Assembly (NCBI GenBank): GCA_019419545.1
Contig: DXZT01000030.1
Location: forward strand, 1-64,000
Source: Collinsella sp.
Lineage (GTDB): Bacteria; Actinomycetota; Coriobacteriia; Coriobacteriales; Coriobacteriaceae
DNA length: 64,000 bases
Direction of reading: 5' to 3'
Position 1 is the stretch's first letter, and every line of letters starts with the position of its first letter. The position numbers were made by a program, and so were the translations under genes. The notes under the pieces were generated by a model, which searched no databases, was not told where the DNA came from, and was given only the letters and a program-made list of their open reading frames with translations. Positions 57,024-64,000 of this stretch are shown here, piece by piece.

Positions 57024-57752
57024 ATGGCTACCAAGATTAATATCCGCACCCTGCTCGAGGCCGGCTGCCACTTCGGTCACCAGACCCGTCGCTGGAACCC
57101 CAAGATGAAGCCGTTCATCTTCGGTGAGCGCAACGGCATCTACATCCTCGACCTCAAGCAGACCATCCTCGACGCCGACCAGGCCTACACTTTCGTCAAG
57201 AACGTCGCCAAGGGTGGCAATGTGCTGTTCGTCGGCACCAAGAAGCAGGCTCAGGAGGCCGTCAAGAACGCCGCTGAGCGCGCCAACATGCCTTATATCA
57301 ACCAGCGTTGGCTCGGCGGTATGCTGACCAACTTCGTCACCATCCGCTCCCGTATCAACCGCATGGAGGAGCTCGAGGCCATGGTCGAGGACGGTCGCAT
57401 GGCAGTGCTCCCCAAGAAGGAGCAGGCTGTGCTCGGCAAGGAGCTCACCAAGCTCCAGACCAACCTCGGTGGTGCCCGCGACATGAAGGGTCTGCCCCAG
57501 GCTCTCTTCGTCATCGACACCAAGCGCGAGGAGAACGCCATCAAGGAGGCTCAGCGCCTGAACATCCCCGTCGTCGCTCTGATCGACACCAACTCCGATC
57601 CCGACGAGGTCGAGTACGGCATCCCCTGCAACGATGACGCTATCTCTGCTGTCACCCTTATGTGCGAGCTCATGGCTGACGCCTGCCTCGCTGGCTCCGG
57701 CAAGGAGCAGGTCTCCGAGGCCGAGATGGCCGCTGAGCCCAAGGCCGAGTAA
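57024..57752 (+). CDS. rpsB: 30S ribosomal protein S2
   Basis: A 242-residue protein. [30 protein letters not shown] and [12 protein letters not shown] are hallmark blocks, with [29 protein letters not shown]. It is transcribed with tsf from the promoter at 56854. Confidence 0.98.
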   Translation: MATKINIRTLLEAGCHFGHQTRRWNPKMKPFIFGERNGIYILDLKQTILDADQAYTFVKNVAKGGNVLFVGTKKQAQEAVKNAAERANMPYINQRWLGGMLTNFVTIRSRINRMEELEAMVEDGRMAVLPKKEQAVLGKELTKLQTNLGGARDMKGLPQALFVIDTKREENAIKEAQRLNIPVVALIDTNSDPDEVEYGIPCNDDAISAVTLMCELMADACLAGSGKEQVSEAEMAAEPKAE

Positions 57753-57797
57753 ATCAGTCTTAGTTAATTCTTTTTCATCTCTTTGAAAGGAACCACA

Positions 57798-58667
57798 ATG
57801 GCCCAGATTACCGCCGCTATGGTCAAGCAGCTCCGCGAGATGACCGACTCCCCGATGATGGAGTGCAAGAAGGCTCTCGTCGAGGCTGACGGCGACATGG
57901 ACGCCGCTGTCGACGTTCTGCGTAAGAACGGCCTTGCCAAGGCTGCCAAGAAGGCTGGCCGTGAGACCAACGAGGGCGCTGTCGCCGCGTACGTCTCCGA
58001 GGATGGCAAGACCGGCGCTCTGCTCGAGCTCTCCTGCGAGACCGACTTCGTTGGCTCCAACGCCAAGTTCACCGGCTTTGCTTCCAAGGTCGCTGAGGTT
58101 GTCGCTACCACCGAGCCTGCTGACGTCGACGCTCTGCTCGAGAAGCCGATGGGCGAGGAGACCGTTTCCTCCGAGCTCACCGAGATGATTCACATCATGG
58201 GCGAGAACATGAAGATCTCCCGCTTCGCTGCCCGCAAGGCCGAGAACGGCGCGCTCGCTTCTTACATCCACATGGGTGGTAAGATCGGCGTCCTCGTCGA
58301 GTTCGCCTTCGAGAAGGCCGAGACCGCTCAGGCTGAGTCCTTCAAGACCTTCGCTCACGACGTTGCCCTTCAGGTTGCCGCCGTCGCACCGATTTGCGCC
58401 ACCCGCGATCAGGTTCCGGCCGAGACCGTCGAGCACGAGAAGCAGATCTACATGGCCCAGGCTGCCGAGTCCGGCAAGCCCGAGGCTATCCAGGAGAAGA
58501 TGGCTGTTGGTCGTCTGGAGAAGTTCTACAAGCAGTCCGTGCTCACCGAGCAGGAGTTCATCAAGGACAGCTCCCTCACCATCAAGAAGTACGCTGAGCA
58601 GGTCTCCAAGGAGCTCGGCGACACCATTACCGTCGTTGCCTTTGACCGTCTGGTCCGTGGCGAGTAA
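57798..58667 (+). CDS. tsf: Elongation factor Ts
   Basis: A 289-residue exchange factor for EF-Tu. The N-terminal helical part has LREMTDSPMMECKKALVEADGDMDAA, and the core has LLELSCETDFVGSNAKF with the TDFV loop. ATG 57798 follows GAAAGGAA; an upstream in-frame start at 57783 overlaps that site. Confidence 0.97.
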   Translation: MAQITAAMVKQLREMTDSPMMECKKALVEADGDMDAAVDVLRKNGLAKAAKKAGRETNEGAVAAYVSEDGKTGALLELSCETDFVGSNAKFTGFASKVAEVVATTEPADVDALLEKPMGEETVSSELTEMIHIMGENMKISRFAARKAENGALASYIHMGGKIGVLVEFAFEKAETAQAESFKTFAHDVALQVAAVAPICATRDQVPAETVEHEKQIYMAQAAESGKPEAIQEKMAVGRLEKFYKQSVLTEQEFIKDSSLTIKKYAEQVSKELGDTITVVAFDRLVRGE

Positions 58668-58690
58668 ATAAGCTCTTGTAGCTGGTAATG

Positions 58691-58725
58691 AGCAGGCTGT
58701 GGGTTTTACTCACAGCCTGCTTTTT
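58691..58725 (+). terminator. Terminator after tsf
   Basis: An 11-bp perfect stem (58691-58701 with 58711-58721), 9-nt loop and T5. Confidence 0.93.
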
Positions 58726-58784
58726 CATGGCTCTTATCAGAGCCTTTGATATCATATTGAGAGTCTAATTAAAGGAGGATCGCT

Positions 58785-59507
58785 TTGTCCGACATCCGAT
58801 ATAAACGCGTGCTTCTTAAGCTTTCCGGCGAAGCACTGATGGGCGACGGCCAATATGGCATCGACCCCAAGGTTACCGACCATCTTGCCAAGCAGGTCAA
58901 GGAGCTGCTCGCCGTTGGCCATGAGGTCGGCGTCGTTGTCGGCGGCGGCAATATTTTCCGCGGCATGGCCGGCGCTGCCGGTGGCATGGAGCGTGCTCAG
59001 GCCGACTACATGGGCATGCTTGCAACCGTTATGAACGCGCTCGCCCTGCAGGATGCCTTCGAGCATAACGACGTTCCCTGCCGCGTGATGAGCGCTATCC
59101 AGATGAACGAGATCTGCGAGCCCTATATTCGTCGCCGCGCTATCAACCATCTGTCCAAGGGCAACGTCGTCATCTTCGCTGCCGGTTCGGGCAATCCGTA
59201 CTTTACGACCGACACCGCCGCGGCTCTTCGTGCGTGCGAGATCGGCGCCGAGATTCTGATTAAAGCCACCAAGGTCGACGGCATCTACGACAAGGATCCC
59301 GTCAAGTGCGCCGATGCCGTCCGTTTTGACAAGATTACCTATCACGAGGTTCTCGTCCGCGGCCTGCAGGTTATGGATTCCACGGCTACGGCACTGTGCC
59401 AGGATAACCGTATGCCGATTTTGGTCCTCAACATCGATGGCGAGGACACCGTCAAGCGCGCGCTTTCGGGTGAGCCCGTCGGCACGCTCGTCTATCAGGA
59501 GGATTAA
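58785..59507 (+). CDS. pyrH: UMP kinase
   Basis: A 240-residue amino-acid-kinase-fold enzyme phosphorylating [28 protein letters not shown], and [20 protein letters not shown] are family signatures. The start is TTG 58785 with AAAGGAGG and 6-nt spacing. It begins pyrH-frr-uppS-cdsA-dxr-rseP. Confidence 0.97.
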   Translation: MSDIRYKRVLLKLSGEALMGDGQYGIDPKVTDHLAKQVKELLAVGHEVGVVVGGGNIFRGMAGAAGGMERAQADYMGMLATVMNALALQDAFEHNDVPCRVMSAIQMNEICEPYIRRRAINHLSKGNVVIFAAGSGNPYFTTDTAAALRACEIGAEILIKATKVDGIYDKDPVKCADAVRFDKITYHEVLVRGLQVMDSTATALCQDNRMPILVLNIDGEDTVKRALSGEPVGTLVYQED

Positions 59508-59509
59508 GC

Positions 59510-60046
59510 ATGGCAGAGAACATCACCGCCCATATGGACAAGTCGCTCGAGTCCCTCAAGCATAACTTCTCCAAGGTCCGTACCGGTCGCGCCAACGCCA
59601 ACATTCTGTCCGACATCACCGTTGATTATTACGGTGTCCCCACGCCGGTCACGCAGGTTGCCGCCGTCAAGACCCCCGAGGCTCACATGCTGCTCATCGA
59701 GCCGTGGGACAAGGCGCTCATCAACGCTATCGTCAAGGCCATCGGCGCTTCCGATCTGGGCATTACCCCCAACTCTGATGGCACCGTCGTTCGTCTGCCG
59801 TTCCCGGCGCCCACTGAGGAGCGCCGTCGCGAACTCGTCAAGGAGTGCCGCGAGTACGCCGAGCAGGCCAAGGTGTCTATCCGTAACATCCGTCGCGACT
59901 TCAACAATAAGCTCGAGCGCGATGAGGGGCTCACCGAGGACGATGTCCGTCGCGAGCAGGCCAAGGTCCAGAAGCACACCGATGAGTATGTCGCCAAGGT
60001 CGAGGAGCTTCTGAAGGAAAAAGAAGCCGAGGTCATGGAGATCTAA
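59510..60046 (+). CDS. frr: Ribosome recycling factor
   Basis: A 178-residue protein that splits post-termination ribosomes with EF-G. The three-helix bundle shows NFSKVRTGRANANIL, the beta region DYYGVPTPVTQVA, and RRELVKECREYAEQAKVSIRNIRRD. The ATG is 2 bp from the pyrH stop. Confidence 0.97.
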   Translation: MAENITAHMDKSLESLKHNFSKVRTGRANANILSDITVDYYGVPTPVTQVAAVKTPEAHMLLIEPWDKALINAIVKAIGASDLGITPNSDGTVVRLPFPAPTEERRRELVKECREYAEQAKVSIRNIRRDFNNKLERDEGLTEDDVRREQAKVQKHTDEYVAKVEELLKEKEAEVMEI

Positions 60047-60047
60047 G

Positions 60048-60842
60048 GTGCAATACGACGAGCATAAACTGGTCGAGTACTTTGCCGACGCCCCTGCGGG
60101 CGTCGGTTTTTCCGACCTTGACCTCAATAACATTCCGCACCATATCTCGTGCATCATGGACGGCAACGGTCGTTGGGCCACGTCGCGCGGTCTTGCACGC
60201 ACCGAGGGTCATAAGGCAGGTATCCTCTCGCTGCGCGAGATCATTACCGCCTGCGTGCGCCTGGGCGTCGACGTGCTTTCTGCCTATGCGTTTTCTACCG
60301 AAAACTGGAACCGTCCGCAGCATGAGGTCAACGTCTTGATGCATCTGTTTGCCAAGACGTTTATCGACGAGCTGCCGCTTCTGAAGCGCGAAAACGTGCG
60401 CGTTGTCTTTTTGGGCGACATTTCCGCGCTGCCCAAGAAGACCCGCGACGTTTTTGAACGCGGTCTTGCCGAGTGCGCCGATCACACCGGTATGACGCTG
60501 GCGCTTGCCGTCAACTACGGCGCGCGTGCCGAGATTACCCGCGCTGTCCGTCAGATTGCACTCGACGCTGCCGCCGGTAAGATCGATCCTGCCGCAATTG
60601 ATGACGACATGGTGGCTTCCCACCTCTATACTGCCGGCCTTCCCGATCCTGAGCTTGTGATTCGCACCTCTGGTGAGCTGCGCCTTTCGAACTATCTGCT
60701 GTGGCAGGTGGCTTATTCCGAGTTCTACGTCACCGATACCTATTGGCCCGACTTTGATCGTTGGGGCCTTGTCGACGCCATTTTGGCCTATCAGGGCCGT
60801 GACCGTAGGTTTGGTGGACTGAGCAAGACCGAGGAGGCTTAA
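60048..60842 (+). CDS. uppS: Undecaprenyl diphosphate synthase
   Basis: A 264-residue cis-prenyltransferase producing the lipid carrier for peptidoglycan and surface glycans. Signatures are ISCIMDGNGRWA (catalytic Asp), GHKAG, YAFSTENWNRP, RTSGELRLSNYLLWQ and the ending. The start is GTG 60048, 1 bp after the frr stop. The product would also carry the glycan made by the 1-10 kb locus. Confidence 0.96.
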   Translation: MQYDEHKLVEYFADAPAGVGFSDLDLNNIPHHISCIMDGNGRWATSRGLARTEGHKAGILSLREIITACVRLGVDVLSAYAFSTENWNRPQHEVNVLMHLFAKTFIDELPLLKRENVRVVFLGDISALPKKTRDVFERGLAECADHTGMTLALAVNYGARAEITRAVRQIALDAAAGKIDPAAIDDDMVASHLYTAGLPDPELVIRTSGELRLSNYLLWQVAYSEFYVTDTYWPDFDRWGLVDAILAYQGRDRRFGGLSKTEEA

Positions 60843-60844
60843 TC

Positions 60845-61744
60845 GTGTCCGATCGTCCCAAGGCATCTACTCCCAAGACGCCTGCGCGCAAAGCTGCCAC
60901 TGCGGGAGCGCCTGCAGCGAAGAGCGGCACCGGTTCGTGGCTGGCGGGCTTTATTACCCGTGCCGCCGCCGGTATCGTCTACGCCGTTGTCTTTATCCTG
61001 TGCCTGGTTTTGGGTATCGTGCCCACGGCCATCTTTGTTTCTGTCATGAGCGGTCTGTGCTGCTATGAGTTTTTCCGTATGACAAGGCTCGATGGCAAGA
61101 TGGCTAACGAGCGCATGGGTATCGCTGCCGCCGTACTCTTTCCGCTGTCGGCGTTGGGCGATTCGATGTTGCTGAATGCCCTGCTTTTTGCCCTGATGCT
61201 CGCTGTGGGCATTTGGTATGTCTGGTCGCCGCGTACCCGCATCTCTGATGTGGCAGTGACGCTCATGGGTCCCATCTACACTGGCTTTATGCTGTCGGCT
61301 ATCGTGCTGCTGCGCGATGCCGTGCCCGGTTTTGCCGGCGCCCTGCTTTCAGTGGGCGTTTGCGCGTCCCTTTGGGTCTCCGATTCGTTTGCCTACATCG
61401 TGGGCAGCCGTATCGGCAAGCACAAGATGGTTCCCAAGATTTCTCCCAAAAAGAGCTGGGAGGGGTTTGTCGGCGGCATCCTGGGCTCGGTTTTGATTTG
61501 GCTCATCCTGTGGGCGACGCACTTCTACAAGCTCAGCCTGCCCTATGCGCTGCTGTGCGGCGTGGTTGTGTCCATTCTGGGCGTTATCGGCGACCTTATC
61601 GAGTCGCGCATCAAGCGCGGTGTGGGCGTCAAGGATTCCGGCAACCTTATCCCGGGCCACGGCGGCATGCTCGATCGTAGCGATTCGCTTATCTTCGGCT
61701 GCATCACCGCGCAGCTGTTGCTGATGATCGGAGGCGTGCTGTAA
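60845..61744 (+). CDS. cdsA: Phosphatidate cytidylyltransferase
   Basis: A 299-residue membrane enzyme producing CDP-diacylglycerol. A basic, Ala/Pro-rich N-terminal tail of ~35 residues precedes about eight helices. The CDP-alcohol signature is SDSFAYIVGSRIGKHKM, then KKSWEGFVGG and the C-terminal GVKDSGNLIPGHGGMLDRSDS. The start is GTG 60845 with GAGGAGG. It overlaps dxr by 1 bp (TAATG). Confidence 0.95.
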   Translation: MSDRPKASTPKTPARKAATAGAPAAKSGTGSWLAGFITRAAAGIVYAVVFILCLVLGIVPTAIFVSVMSGLCCYEFFRMTRLDGKMANERMGIAAAVLFPLSALGDSMLLNALLFALMLAVGIWYVWSPRTRISDVAVTLMGPIYTGFMLSAIVLLRDAVPGFAGALLSVGVCASLWVSDSFAYIVGSRIGKHKMVPKISPKKSWEGFVGGILGSVLIWLILWATHFYKLSLPYALLCGVVVSILGVIGDLIESRIKRGVGVKDSGNLIPGHGGMLDRSDSLIFGCITAQLLLMIGGVL

Positions 61745-62931
61745 TGTCTTTCCAGACGACGTATGGCTCCGATGGACGTCTCCGCGTTGCCATCCTGGGC
61801 TGTACGGGCTCTATCGGCACCCAGGCGCTCGATGTGTGCCGCCAGCATGCCGATCGCCTGCAGGTGACGGCGCTGTCCGTTAACTCCAGTACCTCTGAGC
61901 TCGTTGCCGCTGCCCGTGAGTTCTCGGTTCCGGCGGTTGCCGTGGCCGATGCCGCTCATGGCGATGACGCCGTGCTGCAGGAGTTGCCCGAGGGAACGAA
62001 GCTCGGCGTTGGCGCGCAGGCGGTTTGCGAGCTCGCGCGTCGCGACGATGTCGACTGCGTGCTCGTCGCTATTGTGGGCGCCGCCGGTTTCGAGGCGAGC
62101 CATGCGGCCTTGACCTCGAATAAGCGCCTTGCCCTTGCCAACAAGGAGTCCCTCGTCGTCGGTGGCGACTTGCTTATGCCGTTGGCACAACCGGGCCAGC
62201 TTATTCCGGTCGACTCTGAGCATTCCGCCATCTACCAGTGCTATCTGGGGGAGAACCCGCGCGAGGCCCACTGCATTTGGCTCACCTGCTCGGGCGGTCC
62301 GTTCTTTGGCCGCACGCGCGACGAGCTCGATCGCGTGACGCGTGCCGATGCCCTCGCGCATCCCACGTGGGCCATGGGTGCCAAGATCACCATTGACTCC
62401 GCCACCCTCATGAACAAGGGCCTGGAGCGCATTGAGGCCATGCATCTGTTTAACTGCGACCTCGATTTCATTAACGTGGTCGTGCAGCGTCAGTCCAAGA
62501 TTCACTCTATGGTCGAGTTCGCCGACGGCTCCGTGATGGCGCATCTCGGCGCATCCGACATGCGTATTCCCATCCAGTTCGCGTTCTCGTATCCCGAGCG
62601 TTGGGATACCCCGGCGCCTCGTATCGATTTCCGCGAGCTGGGGCAGCTCACGTTTGATGCTGCCGACATGGATACCTTCCGCTGTCTGGCACTGGCCGAG
62701 CGTGCCGGCAAGACGGGTGGCACCATGCCGTGCGTGCTCAATGCCGCCAACGAGGTCGCCGTCGATGCCTTCCTGCACGATGGCTGTAGCTTTACCGATA
62801 TCGATCGCATTGTGGAATCCTGCATGGACGCCCACGATATGCAGGTGGTCGATTCGTTTGAGCAGCTTCGCGACATCGATGCGTGGGCGCGTGAAAAGGC
62901 TGCGCAGGTGCTCGCCGCAACCCGTTCCTAA
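61744..62931 (+). CDS. dxr: 1-deoxy-D-xylulose 5-phosphate reductoisomerase
   Basis: A 395-residue NADPH- and metal-dependent enzyme of the MEP isoprenoid route. NADPH-binding LGCTGSIGTQALDV, LANKESLVVGG, PVDSEHSAIYQ, TCSGGPFF, WAMGAKITIDSATLMNKGLE all fit. It supplies isoprenoid precursors to UppS. Confidence 0.97.
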   Translation: MSFQTTYGSDGRLRVAILGCTGSIGTQALDVCRQHADRLQVTALSVNSSTSELVAAAREFSVPAVAVADAAHGDDAVLQELPEGTKLGVGAQAVCELARRDDVDCVLVAIVGAAGFEASHAALTSNKRLALANKESLVVGGDLLMPLAQPGQLIPVDSEHSAIYQCYLGENPREAHCIWLTCSGGPFFGRTRDELDRVTRADALAHPTWAMGAKITIDSATLMNKGLERIEAMHLFNCDLDFINVVVQRQSKIHSMVEFADGSVMAHLGASDMRIPIQFAFSYPERWDTPAPRIDFRELGQLTFDAADMDTFRCLALAERAGKTGGTMPCVLNAANEVAVDAFLHDGCSFTDIDRIVESCMDAHDMQVVDSFEQLRDIDAWAREKAAQVLAATRS

Positions 62932-62956
62932 CCCATAAGGATTGCTTTTTCGTTTT

Positions 62957-64000
62957 ATGGATACTGTTCTGAGCGTTCTCTCATCGGTCTTTTGGGGCCT
63001 GCTGATGCTTTCCGTCCTCGTGTTTTTGCACGAGGGCGGCCACTTTTTGGCGGCGCGTGCCTGCGGCGTCCGTGTGACCGAGTTCTTTTTGGGTCTGCCG
63101 TGCCGCTTTGACATCCATTACACGTCGCGTCGCATTGGAACCAAGTTTGGCGTGACCCCGCTGCTGCTGGGTGGCTACGCTGCCATCTGCGGTATGGATC
63201 CGACCGATGTTTCGTGCGCCGATCGCGTGCTCGCGGCTATCTATCGTCATGGTCGCGTGACCGTGGCCGACCTTGCTGTCGAGCTCGAACTTTCCGAGGA
63301 GGATGTGCTCGAGGCATGCGCCCTTTTGCTGGGCTGGGGCTCCATCGCGCCCTGGTATGAGGAAGGGGAGAAGCCCTCGCCGAGCTACTATCCCACCAAA
63401 TATCAGACGTTGCCACGAGACACGGCAGGCTATACCACCTTTGATGGTCGCCGTTTCGATCGCGAACATGCGACTGCCGAGGGCGATGTGTGGGAGCTGC
63501 CGTGCGGCGAGGCCGAGTTCCTTGCACAAGAACGCTCGCACACCTATCTTGGCCAAGGCTTTCTCAAGCGCGCCTTTATGCTGCTCGCAGGCATTATCGT
63601 CAATATCTTGACGGGTTTTTTGCTCCTTATGAGCATCTATTCCATTGCGGGTGTCACCGTGCCGATGGATACCAACGTGATCGGTCAGGTTGACGAGGGG
63701 TCTATTGCCGCCAAGGCGGGTATCGAGGCCGGTGATGCGATCCTTTCGGTTGACGGTGTCTCATGTTCTACTTGGATGGATGTCTACGATGCCATCGGCA
63801 AGGCCGCCGGTAAGGACGATATCGCCATCGAGTACGAGCGTGACGGCAAGCAGCATTCGACCACGGTTGCGCTCAAAGAGGACGAGCGCCTAGGTGTGTA
63901 TGCCTCTACGCAGGTGGTCCGTTTAGACCCGATCACCTCGGCGCGTCTGTCATTCTCCTATGTTGTACAGACGGCGGATGGCGTGATGCGCCTACTCCAG
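62957..64000 (+). CDS. rseP: RseP-type site-2 metalloprotease (3' partial)
   Basis: The frame is open to the window end (348 residues seen). A first helix carries the zinc motif HEGGH (H25, E26, H29). GGY (residues 72-74) follows as in RseP, but then ~120 residues are inserted before the next helix (~207-225). The insert starts with a helix-turn-helix-like segment (DRVLAAIYRHGRVTVADLAVELELSEEDVLEAC). A PDZ domain follows (~235-310, GSIAAKAGIEAGDAILSVDGV). The LDG motif would lie beyond the edge. AAGGA is ~15 nt from the ATG, so the start is reasonable but not certain. Confidence 0.9.
   Translation, partial: MDTVLSVLSSVFWGLLMLSVLVFLHEGGHFLAARACGVRVTEFFLGLPCRFDIHYTSRRIGTKFGVTPLLLGGYAAICGMDPTDVSCADRVLAAIYRHGRVTVADLAVELELSEEDVLEACALLLGWGSIAPWYEEGEKPSPSYYPTKYQTLPRDTAGYTTFDGRRFDREHATAEGDVWELPCGEAEFLAQERSHTYLGQGFLKRAFMLLAGIIVNILTGFLLLMSIYSIAGVTVPMDTNVIGQVDEGSIAAKAGIEAGDAILSVDGVSCSTWMDVYDAIGKAAGKDDIAIEYERDGKQHSTTVALKEDERLGVYASTQVVRLDPITSARLSFSYVVQTADGVMRLLQ

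Overview
The window looks like chromosome from a high-GC Coriobacteriia-type actinobacterium, most likely Collinsella. This is inferred from gene content and gene order, not from a database search. The evidence is the GC-rich coding with many TTG and GTG starts, the AroE-AroK fusion, a radical-SAM pair (TIGR03960/TIGR03936 types) in front of rplU-rpmA-obgE, separate glyQ and glyS, and a PPDK regulator beside ppdK. Almost all of the sequence is coding; the largest non-coding gap is about 250 bp.

Region 1 (1-10356) is a cell-surface polysaccharide locus. It holds the end of a RmlC-RmlD fusion, two tandem GlfT2-like galactofuranosyltransferases on either side of a LicD-family protein, a membrane-anchored GT2 glycosyltransferase, an ABC-2 exporter (permease and ATPase) and UDP-galactopyranose mutase (glf). 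The glycosyltransferase and licD genes are visibly AT-rich next to the GC-rich rml and glf genes, so this looks like an imported cassette. A tRNA-Arg(UCU) gene lies between the exporter and glf.

Region 2 (10435-18882, minus strand) is a nearly seamless operon for the whole shikimate pathway plus the Phe and Tyr branches: aroF-tyrA-aroB-aroA-aroC-pheA-aroE/aroK-aroQ. A terminator-like hairpin lies in the aroF leader, which suggests attenuation. A tRNA-Arg(CCG) gene follows on the plus strand.

Region 3 (19225-38960, plus strand) carries a CtpE-like P-type ATPase, a zinc-ribbon membrane protein, a cyclophilin, a TPR membrane protein, the elongasome operon mreB-mreC-mreD-PBP2-rodA, a DUF697-like protein, the radical-SAM pair, rplU-rpmA-obgE, nadD, yqeK and rsfS.

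Region 4 (39054-49972) holds dinB (minus strand), then rpsP-khpA-rimM-trmD-lepB, glyQ-glyS, a PPDK regulatory kinase/phosphatase and ppdK.

Region 5 (50085-64000) is the conserved rplS-rnhB-yraN-comM-dprA-trmFO-xerC string, followed by rpsB-tsf, pyrH-frr-uppS-cdsA-dxr and the start of an RseP-type site-2 protease that runs off the window.

The points most worth a second look are the tandem GlfT2 galactan cassette, the predicted aroF attenuator with a small leader ORF, an identical GNRA-loop hairpin in front of both the PPDK regulator and ppdK, helically phased TTTACC repeats upstream of ppdK, a recombinase whose only well-placed start is ATA overlapping the trmFO stop, and a large insertion inside the RseP-type protease.
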